64,000 nt of DNA from Cycas panzhihuaensis (GCA_023213395.1 CM041465.1:34045741-34109740), one strand, 5' to 3'. Positions 14,101 through 27,433 are shown, numbered from the stretch's first letter. The notes: generated by a model not told the origin, from the sequence alone. Program-made: numbers and translations.

Positions 14101-14960
14101 AGATAGAATTTTTTTAAGATGTATGTCTTGGCATTCAATATTATTAACTTGGTTTGGAATTTTGGCTAAATGAGGACAATATATTTATTTCATAATCTAA
14201 AGTATGTATACAGTTTATTAAAATATTTCTATATGGAGGAGTGTAAGCTAATGGATACACCCATAGAAATTGGCCTCAAGTTGTCTAAAGAGGTAGATGA
14301 CAAGACTATTGATGCTACATTGTATGGGCAAATAGTAGGGAGCCTCATTTACCTCACTAATATTAAGCCTAAAATTAGTTATGTTGTTGGTATTATAGCT
14401 CATTTTATGAGTGCTCCATTCATCTCTTATCGGAAGGCAACAAAGTACATACTAAGGTATGTTAAGGGCATTATTGGATTTGGATTTTTGTACTTAAGAG
14501 TTGACGAGTTCAAGGTATATAACTCTACTAACTCAAATTGGACTATAGATATTAATGATCAGAGATCAACTATAAGATTTTTATTCATGTCTAGTTCTAG
14601 TTTAATTTCTTGGTACAATAAGAAATAAGCCACCATCTCATTGTCTTCTACAAAAGTAGAGAGTATAAAGTTGTAGTTATAGCTATTTGTGAGGCAATTT
14701 GGTTAAGGAGGTTACTTGGATATTTTGAACTTTTATAGCATGAGCCTATATCACTATTTACATTAATCAAAATGTAATCTATTTGTTAAAGAATTCAATC
14801 TTCTATGTAAGGATAAAGTATGTGGAAGTACATTATCATTTCATTCAAGAATAAGTATAGAGCAAAATAGTTGAATTACTACACTGTCTAATAGAGGATC
14901 AACTTGCAAATATTCTCACTAAAGCTTTGAGCCATGAGAAATCTAAAAGGCTTAAGAGGC
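11130..14960 (+). pseudogene. copia gag-pol remnant, heavily decayed
   Basis: The gag start is recognisable near 11140 (LNGKNYVIWK). A broken zinc knuckle lies near 11885-11935, where His remains but Cys spacing is lost. The protease site reads D-L-G (Asp near 12050). The integrase zinc region is near 12425-12560. RT begins near 13570; its active site reads YVDN instead of YVDD (14061-14072), which removes the second catalytic Asp. RNase H follows (region 14320-14940, including SLIYLTN and a decayed TISLSSTKVE). Stops and frameshifts occur throughout. The longest open piece, about 14170-14628, is the connection/RNase H part and not an independent gene. Confidence 0.85.
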
Positions 14961-15001
14961 TTTTATTTGTAAGAGAAAATGAATTATGCATTATGAGGGG
15001 G

Positions 15002-15354
15002 TATTAAATTAATATGAATTTTATTACATTATATTATTTCACAAAGTGTATTTAACAATGTTAATAATATGTAATTTATATTAATAAGTTAACTAATGAG
15101 AGGTTAGTTACTCTAACATAACTTCCTTAACTCCTTAATATATTCCTTAAATTAAGGAGTAAATTATTATCTTGTTAATGCTTTTCAAATTAAGAGTTTT
15201 GAGGGTGATAACATTAGAGATTTGGAGTAGATATAAGCATGTATTACACATGAATTAATACAAGTAGTCTTAATTGATTTCACTTATACAATTTCTCATT
15301 CTCTCTTGCACTCTTTTGAGTTTCAATGCAGTCTCGTTCAATGTTTCTCTAATA
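15002..15354 (+). repeat. 3' LTR of copia 9903-15354
   Basis: It follows the purine tract atgaggggg and is colinear with the LTR at 9903-10245. Confidence 0.9.
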
Positions 15355-15441
15355 TTAGCCTCTAAGAGGTAAAGAGAGGAAATGGGCATATGATAAAGAA
15401 TTGTTGGGATAATGTTCATTAATTTAGATTCTAAAAGGGTG

Positions 15442-15683
15442 TGTTGGCATTGGGTGGTATGGAGCCAACTTTAGCCCACCCTAGTTGATCTACCTACATT
15501 ATTTTAATGGTGTTTTTTTAACACCAATGACGATAGACATTGGGTTTACCAAATGAACCATCTATTTATATTGGGCCTGATGGTCCAATATTGTTCTTTA
15601 ACACCACCTTGTTTATAAAGATTATATTAATATTCTTACCATGACTTTGTAATTCTTATTCTGCTCTGACCTTGTATCTATCA
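15442..15683 (+). repeat. Unpaired LTR followed by a primer site
   Basis: The stretch starts TGTTGGCATTGGG, ends TCTATCA, and is followed after 2 bp by TGGTATCAGAG at 15686-15696. This has the form of a 242-bp 5' LTR with a tRNA-Met primer site. No second copy is visible in the window, so the 3' LTR is lost or lies beyond later insertions. The gag-protease remnant at 18002 may belong to it, which would imply a leader of about 2.3 kb. Confidence 0.6.
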
Positions 15684-15685
15684 TT

Positions 15686-15700
15686 TGGTATCAGAGTGCT
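15686..15700 (+). promoter_or_regulatory. Primer-binding site
   Basis: TGGTATCAGAG plus tgct matches the tRNA-Met primer complement over its first 11 bases. It defines the right edge of the LTR at 15442-15683. Confidence 0.65.
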
Positions 15701-18001
15701 AGGTTACTTACAAGGACCATGGAGTGTTGAGGACATTACAGTGCAATCTCCATTTTTGTTTATAGCTATCTTATTTAAATAAATATATATTTATCTTATT
15801 ACATACCTATTAATCTTTATGATACTATTATATTTTTCATATATTATATCATATAATCATTTATCTTTGTATTGTGTCTCTTTAGAGCTGTGCATAGCCC
15901 ATTCACTCAATCTACATGGTGATCCTTAGTTTATTGTAGGCTTTGTATCCACATCCCTCCATTGAAGCTCATCACCATTGATACATAATTGATATATTTT
16001 CTCGACACATGCAATTTTTTTTTTTAAATTATTTTGACTCATATTGCTACGTGCCCTGCATTAGAGTTCTCCATCTATGTGGCTCCTATACACTATTGAC
16101 CAATAATTTTTTGTATCTCATTTGATCATGTGAAGCTTGGTAGTGATTTAGAGTGATTTAACATAGATTTTAAAGTTTTTTTCATTCAAATTTCATTCAT
16201 TTTATTTTTAGTTCAGGATTAATAAGTTGTCTTTATTTTAATAGAGTCCTGCTTACAAAGTGGTGATCAAAACCTTAGCATATGACTGTTCATTGCGATC
16301 TTGCCTAAGGAATCTTTGTAGTGGAGAAGACAAGAATTTTGCCTCTAAAGTTTGCCTACCTTGCGGATTTTCAAAAACCCTATCGCTTGTTTTGATTTTT
16401 TGTTGATTTGTTTATATTTTTAATATTTAAAATATATTTTTTTTGTATATTTTTAAATGTTTAGCTAATACATGCTTGATCAATTATTTTTCCATCATCT
16501 TTGATTGATTAAATTGATAAGTATTCTCTATTTTTATACACAGTAATGTGCATAGGTTTTACGTTTAAATTAATTATACACACACACACACACACACACA
16601 CATACACACATACATACACACACACACACACATACACACATATACATATATAGTTTATGAAAAATTAAATTGAATTGGATAAATATTTAAAATTTGAGCC
16701 CCCTTTCCCAATAGTTGGTGGTCCCATTGCTGCACCCACATAACCTCATACTTTTAAAAAAGGGGTGGATTTGAAACCTAACTAAATTCTTTTTCATACT
16801 TTTGGATCTTAAATAAATTAACTATATTTCATAAAATTTAAAATTTGTAGCCCCCTTTCCACTAGTAGGTGGTCATATGCTATGACCCGGTGATGAGGGG
16901 ATTATATACCAAAGGCGCTTAGGGTTCCTCTTTTTTGTTTTTTTACCATGAAGAGGTGTTTTCTCCTTTTTTGTAATAACTATTAATCCAAGAGTCTATT
17001 TTTCAAGCGGTCTAAACCATCAAAAAGCTAATTCAGAGCTCTTCAATTTAGAATTAGTTTGAGATTAATTTGAAGCTATTTTATAGGACTTTTAAGTTAC
17101 CAAAATTGACCTACTTGGCTGATCTTTACTTGAGTAGTTTTCATAGTTTTTAAAGTTATTTTTCAAGTTTCTTCAAGGATATTGATGCTACATTATTGTA
17201 CTAACTATTTTTAGTAGATTTTAGTCTATTATTTCAACTCATAAATGCTTTATGGTTGATTTTGTATAGGTTTTCTCTTAAAAGTAAGTAATCTTGGGTC
17301 AAACTTTCATAAACAATAGCTCTCTAAACCCTTTTACCACTTTAGATTATTTTATTTAGTATTATTTAATTTAATTATATTTCATTTCATTTTATTTTCT
17401 TTTAAATATTTTAATTTTTGGTAAAAGAAACATTGTTTATAAGAAAGACTATAATTAATATTAATTTTTTATACATTAATAAGATAACTCCCGAATCAAC
17501 CACCTTATTTTCCAACCTTAAAAGGGGAACGATTAGGACCCCTAGAGTTACCATGTCACACATGTCTTTGGTGTACTCTAATTTTTTGAAGAAATCATTG
17601 GCTATTAACTATAATATATGGAAGGCTAAGGTGAAGAATCTTTCACCTTTGGAGTTTGGAGATCACACTAGTCTCGGAGGGAGTGAGTACCTTGATTGGT
17701 CAAGCTCTCAACGCTAAATCTATTATTAGGCATAAGTATGACATATGTGGACTAACAAATCATGGGGGTTTTAATCTTCTTTGTAGCCCATGTACTGAGG
17801 TATATTGAGTCTTAAGATCATGTACTAATATATTAGGTCCTGGGTTTGCCATTTGTGGGTAGACTCCATTAGACATGATAATAACTGAGAGCTTTCCTTG
17901 GAGACCCTAAGACTTAGAACTCTAGATTAGAAATGCCCTAGGTAGATAGGACATAAATACATTTAAATTTTTAGGGTATATTAAAGATAGTTGAGTTTAT
18001 A
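15701..18001. other. Non-coding stretch, possible retrotransposon leader
   Basis: No protein family is recognisable, including in the open frame at 17418-17717. It holds a CA microsatellite (16578-16653). It also holds a degenerate direct duplication about 147 bp apart, in which a block reading aaaattt...agccccctttcc followed by a ggtggtc block occurs near 16690 and 16837. Confidence 0.4.
16578..16653. repeat. (CA)n/(TA)n microsatellite
   Basis: Mostly CA dinucleotides with TA interruptions, ending in tatacatatata. Confidence 0.95.
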
Positions 18002-19630
18002 ATGGCAATAAACTTTAGGAACATGATCATACTTAAACTTGATGGAACTACCTTCTTTAATTGAAGTAAGAGAATGAAACCAATCTTCATATCTAAAGAT
18101 ATATGGGGATTTATCAAAGATGGATTTGAAGACATTGGTGAAGAAGTAACTTTGGATGAGAAACTAGTTTATAGAGAGTGTGTTAAAAAGGACAACAAAG
18201 CTTTAGCTCTATTTTTTTATGTTATAGAGGACCACATATTCCCTAGAGTTAGTGAGACAACTACATTAAAGGAACCTTGGGACACTCTAAAGTTGGTTTA
18301 TGAAATAGCCATATCTACTAAGCTTCAATCCCTTAGAAGCAGATTTGAGAACTTGAAGATATCACCAATAGAAAGTGTTAATGAATTCATCACCAAGGTC
18401 TAAGATTTAGTCGATCAAATAAGATCCCTAGGAGAAGTGTTGACTAGACAAAGTGTTGTAGAAAGAATATTGAGATGAGTTGGAGAGGTTAAAAGATTTG
18501 AAATAGTAGCCACAAGAATTGAAGTTTCAAAGGATCTAAGTACCCTTAAGATTGAGCAATTGAGTGCCATGCTTCTTGCAGTTGAAGAGAAGAAAGATGG
18601 ACATGAAACCTTAGAACATGTATTTGCCATAAAGGCAAGGATAAAGAAAAGAAATCAAGGATAAAGTTTTAGGAGGAGGAATCAATTCCGTAGAGGAGGA
18701 GAAAGAAATCAAGGAGTATATTAAGAATCAAATTCTAGACATCAAGAATCAATCCAAAAATGTTAAGAACCTCATCAAAGATACCAACCACCAGATCAAA
18801 GGTATCGAGGGAGGAATAACTTCTATAATCAAAATAGATCTCAAGAACAGAATCAATGCTACCATGGATATAATAATTATCAAGGACAAGAAAGTTATCC
18901 AGGTCTAAGCCAATACCTTTAAGGAAAAAATCATATACATTGTTAAGGCCAAAATCAAACCTTATTCTTTGAAAGAGGAAGATCAACCTCTAGAGGAAGA
19001 AGTACCTCTATAAGTAGAATCAATAATCAAAGAAGTAGAAGACTAATCCAGTGCTCATTTTGTCACATAATTAGATACATAGAGGACCATTACTTTGCCA
19101 AAAATATAAGTTAATAAAGAGAAATTACAAATACTAAAACTAAAACTAGAGATAATGATAAACTTTTCTAAGTCTTGTAGCTAATGAAGAAGAGAATGGT
19201 TACTATATAGATTCAAGGTGTTCAACCCATATGACTTATAAGGAAGAAATTTTCAAAACCATTGATAGAACTAAAAAGTGAAGGATTATGTTTGGGGACA
19301 ACACTACACATGAGTGCATTGGCAAAGGTAATATTACCATAACTATAGAATCAAGATAAACTAGGTACATTGATGACATGTTACATATACCTACCTTGAA
19401 GAAGAACCTACTTTCGATAGTTCAGATGATGGAATAAGATTACAAGGTTGTCTTCAATAATGGTGAATGTATAATTAAAGACAATAGAATTAATAAAGTT
19501 ATTATAGCCAAGGGATAAATGACTAATGATAGACTATTTAAGCTAGTCATTCCTCTAACTGATACCTATACTTGGAAAGCCTCTACTAAAGTTAGAAGTA
19601 ACACATGTTACTCCACCTAAGACAAGCAAA
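18002..19630 (+). pseudogene. copia-type gag-protease remnant
   Basis: A start at 18002 (MAINFRNMIILKLDG) resembles the N-terminus of copia gag. A long gag frame covers 18074-18403 (residues such as EPWDTLKLVYE), then frameshifts. An Arg/Asn/Gln-rich tail is followed by a decayed knuckle CSFCHIIRYIEDHYF near 19050-19095: the first two Cys are kept, the His reads Tyr and the last Cys reads Tyr. The protease follows, with YYIDSRCSTHMT near 19200-19240, so D-S-G has become D-S-R. No integrase or RT follows, so the element is 3' truncated or was disrupted by later insertions. Confidence 0.75.
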
Positions 19631-20095
19631 AAAGTACTAGTAGGATTGGATCTATTAGTTGTGGACCAACTAAAGAATAAGTAAATATTACTAACTCCCA
19701 TTTAATTACCATCATTTACAAGGATGTAGAGGAAAGATTCTCCCAATAGAGTAAGCAAGATAGAAGTCTTAAGAAGATGGTAGCTAAAGGGAAAAATATG
19801 GTGGAAATATTTGCATAGTACATAAAAGATAATATTATTGTAGAATTTATAGATATGTACCCAACCACTAATTAGCTAATAAAAGACAAGGTCTCTACTT
19901 TACATATATAACTATAATAATTGATATAGAAGAATTCTATCTTAAGAGAAGAAAATTTAATTTTCACTCAAAAATTAAATCTATTAAGGAAGACTTGGTA
20001 AGGAGTTATTACTCAAGGATTAGAAAAAATGGTGGAATTAGAAATAGATGAGATGATAAAACATTCAATAATTGCTCCAAGTGCCCTATAGTCAA

Positions 20096-20098
<3 letters not shown>
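19631..20098 (+). other. Coding-like remnant, possibly gypsy-type RT edge
   Basis: In one frame near 20020-20090 the translation EIDEMIKHSIIAPSA resembles the start of a Ty3/gypsy-like RT (pattern E-I-x-x-M/L-x-x-x-x-I-I-x-P-S). Upstream is stop-rich and not assignable. The match is short, and the similarity ends at the TA microsatellite. It could be chance or the residue of a separate element. Confidence 0.25.
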
Positions 20099-20162
<64 letters not shown>

Positions 20163-20175
20163 AGAGAGAGAGAGA
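20099..20175. repeat. (TA)n followed by (GA)n microsatellite
   Basis: About 60 bp of TA followed by about 16 bp of GA. Confidence 0.95.
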
Positions 20176-20304
20176 AGATCTTCAATGAAGATCAATTTCT
20201 AAGACACCATACATGCAAACTCATTAAAAGTCTCTTCTCTTTATATGCCAAGGTCCAAAGACTCAAACTTATTGCTAACAAGATATAAACAACTTATTTT
20301 ATAG

Positions 20305-20602
20305 TGAAAAGAGTGAATCTATCCTTCATATTCATGCACTAAACACAAAGGTAAATATAGGAGCAAGAGAGACTTGAGAGAAAGAGAGTAGCTCTCATAA
20401 AATTGGGAGGTAAGAATAAGCCTCCTCAATTGAGCTTTTACTTTTATATTGAGAGATGAAGCATTAGAGTTAGATGAAATGGAATTACACATAATGCATA
20501 TGAAAGTGCATTTCACTTAAGTGATCTAATTTAAAGTTCACTTAAGACCCTTTTTAGAAACAATCAACTAATGTAATAATCTTATGACATTAACCCATTT
20601 CA
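20305..20602 (-). repeat. 3' LTR (minus-strand copia)
   Basis: The pair of 27455-27752. Read on the minus strand, it is preceded by a purine tract tatggaggaaat (complement of 20603-20614). Confidence 0.93.
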
Positions 20603-20999
20603 ATTTCCTCCATAATGGTAGAAGGTCATTTCATCATATTTTATTCTATCTTATAAGGTCTTCATTTAAGCCTCTCACAAAGCAAACTACTATGACACTT
20701 TTGTGGGAAACCCTCATGGGGAAGAAAACCCACAGATTTTCTAATCTACTAACTTGGCTTAGGTGACTCTTCAAATGAAGCTAGATAGCCAATCAGTATA
20801 ATGAATTTTGTAGCTGAAATCTACCGAGTCTCCATATACCATTTGGTTATCCCCCATGCCCTTTCAGGTTTTTAAAGGTTTTGATTTTCTAAAATGATAC
20901 AAACCTTATCCTTTCACATCCACAAGGGGTTTTCATGAATGGGATAGTGCAAAGACTTACTCTTGTCCTTCTGTGCCCATAAGAGATTTTCATGAATGA

Positions 21000-23900
21000 G
21001 ATAGAGTATGATGGTCATGTTGTGATCCCCTTAAATCAGTCAAAGATCGAGGCCCTAAGGCCAGTTGCCTTCAGAACTATTCAAACTTCATTCTCTTTAG
21101 TGGTTTAGTAAAGATATCAACTACTTAATCTATTGTGGGGTAGTATTCTAGTTGAATTATGTTATTAATCTTCTATTGTTTGGATCTCCATGATATTGTT
21201 GTTGTTCCAAGAAATGTTACATACCTAGATATAGATCTTCCTATATCTTTATCTCTAGCAAAGTCTAAGTTTGTGTATATATAAAGCTTAAATTCTATAT
21301 TGGGTTCATACAATAGACCATATTTGCTGGTTGTCTTAGGTACCTCAATACTCATATTATAGCTTGCCAATGATTCTACTTAAAATTTATCATGAATCTT
21401 ACAAGAATACCAATAGAGTATATAATATCTAGCCTTGTGTTAGTAGTATAGATGAGACTACCTATAAGTTAACTATAGAGTGTTGCATTTGCCTCCCTAG
21501 TGTTACCATCAATTGATAATTTAACATTAGGTTCCATAGGTGTAGCCACTGATCAAGCACCTTCAAACTGAAACTTTGTTAGAAGATCGTTGATATATTT
21601 TTCTTGGGAGAGAATGATTTTTCCATTCTTTTGAGTTACTTTAATTCCCAAGTAATATTTCATCAATCTGAGGTTTGATAATTTAAAAGTTTTAGTAAGG
21701 TCTTTTTTCAATTGGTTGATTACCTATTTACTATTTCCCATTACCAGCATATCATCCATAAAGATTAAGAGGTAAGTGATTTTATCATTTTGGCACTTAA
21801 TGAATAGTGTTGCATCAATATCTTGATAATTACAAACATCATATCCAAGTTGCCTCATTCTTTTAGATAACTTGGTAAACCAAATATGAGGGGATTATTT
21901 TAGGCCATATAAGGACTTTTAAAGCTTGCAAACCTTATGCTCCTGACTGACAATCTTATATCCTTCTAGCTGATCTATGTAAATTTTTTCTTTAAGATGC
22001 CCATTGAGAAATGTGGTCTTAACATCAAGTTGGTGGATTTTTCAACCCTATTAAGTAGCCAAGGCTATAATAGTTTTGATTATAGGCCACTTGGTTCTAG
22101 GAGTAAGGATTCTAGTGTAGTTGGTGCCTTCCCTTTGCATGAATCCTTTTGCTACCAACCTCACCTTGTGTTTTTCTAGGGTTTCATCTGATTTGTACTT
22201 ATTTTTGAGCATCCATTTATTTTGAACTACCTTTCTTCCAAGTGGTAAATTAACAAGCTCCCATGTACCATTCTTGATAAGAGATTAGTACTCTTCATTC
22301 ATGGAATTTCTCCAAGCTTCATGCTTTATAACTTCTTGGTACATTAGGGGCTCTTCATTAAGAGTAAGATGCAGTTCTACTGGTTCAAGATTAATGGAAA
22401 GTGATTCATGCATCCTTGCTCTATGGGCACTTCTAGTACCAGTTTTGCCTACCTCATTTGGTTGTATGTCCTTATGTAGCTAGTAGGGTCCACAAAAACC
22501 TCAAGCTGGGAATGAGGTTTTCATTTCAACAGCCTCTTAGTATTTGTTTTGATCCTAAAAAGGATCATATAAAATGTTTAGCACACAGGAAGTTGATGAT
22601 GCTGGAGAAGATGTGCCAGCTAGTGATGTTGGGGAAGATGGTCCTTTGACTATGACTTTGCCTTTGTCAACTTGGTTATTTGTAAATGATGGTGTTGAAT
22701 ATGTACACATTGGCTAGGAGTCACAGCTTATATCCTTTAGGGCTCTATTATCAGATTCCAAGATTTTAAGCAACTGTTGAGTATCTCCCCCTCTGAATTT
22801 TGGAATCTAGACATCAAATTCAGTAATATCATTAAATTGGTATAAAGGTATCTTAGAGTCAAGTCTAAGTAATTGATCTTCAGTCTCTGCAAAGATAACA
22901 TCTCTAATGATGATAATTTTACATTATAAAGGTATAAAAACCTTGTATCCTTTTTTGCCCATAGGGTATCTGACAAAGATACCTTTGAGGGCTCTATCTT
23001 AGAGTTTATTCTATGTTCCTCTAGAATGTGAGCATAATAAGTAGAGCCAAAACTTCTAAAGTGGGAGATAGAGGGGGTTTATCTGTACCACATTTCATGT
23101 GGAGAGGGGATAATCTTGAAGGGACTAATAGTGTTGATATAATACACAATAGTCTAGATAGCCTCAACCCAAAGATAGAGAGGGTCATTTTTATATATCA
23201 GCGTAGCATAAGCCATGTTCATGATGGTCATATTCATGCACTTGGCAACTCTATTTTACTAGGGTGTACCTACAATAGTGGTTTGATGTTTGATTCCATG
23301 TTAACATAGGTACGATTCAAACTCATTAGACATGTACTCACCACCATTGTCAGTCCTGAGTGTTTTGATCTTGAATCTAGATTCATTTTCCACATTGACC
23401 TTGAAAGCTTAAAACATAGAAAAATCTTCATCATTCTTTGCAAGAAAAGTAACCCATACTTTCTTGGTAAAATCATCAATGAAAGTAATATAGTACCACT
23501 TCTATTTAAGAGAAGGGATGGGCATATGACTGCATATATCTGAGTGTACAAGCTACAAAGGTTGGCTAGATTTCTACTAACTACGAGGAAAAGGTTGTCT
23601 ATGAGATTTGACAATGATACATGCTTCACATTTGAAGGGCTTAGAGGAGAGCCTAGGCATATCAGGAAGAGTGGCATGTGGTTCTCTTAAATTATCAATT
23701 TTGATATAGCCCATATGAGCATGCCATAGGGCCGCTTGGGATAACTTTTGAGGAGTTAGGGTTATGGTAAAAGCAGAGTCATTATCAACATAGTTAACTT
23801 TAGAGGATGGTGAGCTAGTTAGGCAAAAAAGTTTACCATCAAGAATTCTAGTCATAAGTATAGTATTCAAAGGAAGGTGAATGACATAGAGAGTTTGATT

Positions 23901-25372
23901 ATTTATAGTTATACTCAGATTAAATCCACAAGAGACAAGGGTGGATAGGGAGAGCAAGTTTTTCTTTAGAGCAAGAATATATAAAACATCAACAAGGGCA
24001 AAATCTGAAAGGCCTAAGAGTTTCAGGCAAATAGTTCCAAGTCCTTCAACTGGCTAAGATGATTTGTCAACCATATGTTCAACACCACAAATTTCATAGT
24101 CAAAATCCTAAAAGAAATGGTGATGACAAGTCATGTGTTATGCTGCTTTAGTATCCATGATCCAAGATGAAGTATTTGAGGTGGCACTATTTGCAACTCC
24201 AAGTGGTGAAGGCAAAAGTGAATAAGCATAGTCACAATGAGCCTTAATATACTTAGTGGATCTATCAACAACATTTGATGAAGTGGTCCCAATTCTTTGA
24301 AGGTGTGTATGATCAAATTGTGTTCTACCAAAAGCATCTTTAAAAGAAGTATTATCAACATTATATGCACAATGGTACTATTGATAGATTGATAGTTTAT
24401 TGGTGGTAGTTTTATAATTTTTGGCATAGTGTCCTTTCCTACTACACCTTTGGCATATAATTATTTGATTTCTAGTCTCATAAGAAGTATTGGGCTGGTT
24501 AGATTATCTCTAATTACTAGATCTGGGTCTAGGTTGATTATTTTGGCCTTGGCCTTGAGATTATTTTTGTTAGAGTTCAGGAGCCTATTGACCAAGAGGA
24601 CGTTGTCCTTGTTGTCTACCTCTGCCTCTTCCACATGAATTACCACCTCTACGAGAGTATTGACCTCGATTTTTGGTATAAAAAAGATCTTCTTCCACTT
24701 CAAAGGTAGCATCAACTAGATCTGATATAGTGGCAAAGTTGATATCAAAAGTCTTATCAAATTCAATGAACTTATTAACAAGAGCCACAAAGTTTAGGGT
24801 CTTCAAAGTGCCACTAGATTGAAGACTTCATAGTAGATTTTTGTAATATGGGATATGGAGACATGACTGAATCAAGAAAGCCTATGTAATATATTAAGTT
24901 TTGAAATCTTTATCACTAGCTTGCTTGATTAGATAAAGGAGATTGATTATCTCATTTGCATATCCTTTCTACATTTTTAATTTATTCATCTTCAGTACTA
25001 AGTGAACAAATTCTAAGTCTGATTTAATGTCAAAGTTCTTATTAAGAACTTCAAGAACTTTCCATATTGTATTGTATATAGGTTCATCAATGAGATTATG
25101 TAAGGAAAAATTAGTGACAAGAAGTATCCTTGCATAGATTTTATCATCATCAAGTTCTCATTAGCATTTGGCTGTAGCTTTAGTGGGAGTAGTTAGAGCA
25201 TATCCTTCAGAAGCAGTTGTGGTAGCTGTAGTAGTAACAAATGGTGTAAGTTATAAGTGATCTCTCTAAAGACCTTTATACTTTACATCATTTCTAATAC
25301 TAGTGAATCACATATCCCAATTTTCTTTCCTTTTAAGAATGTAGTTTATATTTTTCTTACACTATGAAGACA
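21000..25372 (-). pseudogene. copia gag-pol polyprotein, minus strand, decayed
   Basis: Gag starts near 25372 (an ATG, then decayed residues including LKRKENWD). The zinc knuckle CQRCSRKGHYAKNY (about 24414-24455) has lost its last Cys to Tyr. The protease reads WIMDTK, with D-T-G changed to D-T-K (Asp codon 24153-24155). The gag/integrase junction covers about 23577-23957, with WHAHMGY and FKCEACI giving the HHCC zinc region. RT follows to about 21170; its active site reads FMDD instead of YVDD (21751-21762). RNase H is cut short: after SWRSKQ (near 21173) the frame jumps to the terminal VVDIFTKPL, so most of the domain is deleted. Stops are mainly at expected Gln or Trp codons. Confidence 0.88.
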
Positions 25373-27433
25373 TGGTGTCTTTTGAGAAGGGAAGAAATGA
25401 ACAAGGGACTATAAAAGTGATGGCAATAAATGACCAATTACTATTTACAAATGGGAGATGCAATGAAGCAATGTAGCAGAAAGAAGATGAAATGAGAATA
25501 GTTGCTCAAAGATGAAGGGAGTAACTTAGAGAAAAGTCACCAACACTTGTGACAAATATTAACATGATGTAGCAGGAATATGAGAATCACTATGATGAAA
25601 ATTGGCCACTAATACTTGTAGAAAATATTAACTTGACACAGCTAGAATATGAGAAGCACTATGATAAAAAATTGCCACTAACACTTGTAACAAATATTAA
25701 CCTAATGTATAAGGAATATAAAAAGTACTATGATTGTGATTACACTATGGATCACTTTTTACAAATAAGTAAGTGATCAATATATAAGATTATAGGCCAA
25801 TGTGGAAGGTGATATCATTGGGTGTATACAACTTGAAACTTAAATGTAGGATGTGTAATCAACCCAATAACCTTTAACTTGTGTCCAATATATAGTTGAG
25901 GTTATTGAAGGTATGCTTAGGCTTCTACTAGAATTAAGTTAGCCTGCACCTGCGATACCCGCAATTATGCTTGGTGATAAAATCTAAGTCACAATAGAGC
26001 CCAGCTACTCCCAATCCTCATCTAGTTCACTAATGAGCAGCTATATACCTCCTCTAAAGAGTGGTACATGCATATCCATGGCTATGATAAATATTAGATT
26101 GGGTATATTTTAATCTTGTATTAAAGTTTTAGTTTTCCCAGTTGGTTATCATGATGATCCTTGATTGAGGAATGATGATATGGCTAATCAAACCTCACCA
26201 ATATTCTGGTTCAGTCTAGTCCCAACTTGAAACTCAAACCTCCTTTATGGAATAACATTCTACCAACCAAGGTATCTTAAGCTTAACAAGTATGTGAATA
26301 GGTATAAGATGGTAGAAAATAATGTACATGATGCATTCCTTTTAGGGAGAGTGAAAAGATTATCGAATTTGCATTAAATGTACATATAATTGAAAATAGA
26401 ATGCTTACTTGAAGTGTCTTTAAAGTGCTTGATTAAAGTGATTTTGGAGTGCTGAAATGTAATGCTGATAAGTGAGTGAGGATACCAAATATTGCTCTGA
26501 TCTAGGTGTTTTTTTACTCACTTTTACAATGGGATTTTAAGTCTTCTAAAAAGAAGGAAGAAAATTTCATCTTGTTTTTTTAATACCAAAAAGTAGTCTT
26601 CACTAAAATAGTAATAACTTTCTCCCACGATAACAAAATTAAGTGCTAGTTATTGTGCTACAAACTAGACTCAAAGCTTCATCTGTAAGAAGTTGAATTA
26701 GGTCCAAATGAGTTCTAGAAAAATTTTGGCAGTCCTACAAAATTGGCAGAATATATTTTTCTAGAATTCTTACTAAAAATAACCACTGTTCACTAAACTA
26801 GCAATAACTTTCTCATACGACAATGAAATGGGGTCCCAACTTTTGTGATAGAAACTAGACTCATAGTGTCATTTTTAATAATTGGAATTATTTCAATTAG
26901 AGCTTTGTAGAAGATTTTGCAGACTTGTGAAGTTCAATAAGCAAATTTTATTACTACAAAGATTTTAGCTTGTTAATATCTCATTAACACATGACACCAT
27001 ATGAAATTTCCATAATTTCTTAATAACTAGGATCCTAATATATGTAAGGTAAGAGTATACAGTGATGGATATTTTAAATGGCTGTAAATTCTTTTTAAAA
27101 AATGGGTAGAACATCCCCTTACAATCATTCTTCTAAAAGTTAGAAAAATTTTGATAGCATTTCTCCTTATTAAATGGACAAAAATAGGGGAAAGAAAAGA
27201 AGAATGAAATAGCATAAATGGCCACCAAAAGATTAGAATCCTTTGGCCTTACAACTTCTTACATTATGCTTCCAAACCTGAAAAAGAGAAAGAGAAAGTA
27301 AACAATACTAAATATGCTATGATAAAAACTTGAAAATATTACTAAATCCACTTTCACAATCTCCTTCACCACATGGATTGTGGGGGAGAAGGACTTGATG
27401 GCTCCATTACAAGTGCAAGTGAGGAATATAAAG
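25373..27433 (-). other. Long non-coding leader of minus-strand copia
   Basis: Between gag and the primer site are about 2 kb without a sustained frame. The part from about 25850 to 27430 is recognisable again, in reverse complement, at 62425-64000 (for example the block ataccttggttggtag). It is therefore a true part of the family rather than local junk. Such a leader is long for a copia element. Confidence 0.7.

Larger units (their letters stand above)
9903..15354 (+). mobile_element. Full-length old Ty1/copia element with near-matching TSD
   Basis: LTRs of 343 and 353 bp flank an internal region with primer site, gag-pol remnants and purine tract. The 5' LTR runs TGTTAAAA to TTACA; the 3' LTR starts TATTAAAT (G-to-A in the terminal TG) and ends TAATA. 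The flanking 5-mers TTAGT (9898-9902) and TTAGC (15355-15359) match at four of five bases, supporting the boundaries. The LTRs differ at roughly one position in six by eye, making this clearly older than the copia element at 20305. Confidence 0.9.

Noticed and set aside
17418-17717. 99-codon open frame as a possible small gene
   Set aside because: No family motif, AT-rich composition, inside a probable retroelement leader; nothing supports expression.
20020-20090. Endogenous pararetrovirus polymerase
   Set aside because: Only about 15 residues match a pattern shared by gypsy and pararetrovirus RT; no movement protein, coat or other viral region is seen.
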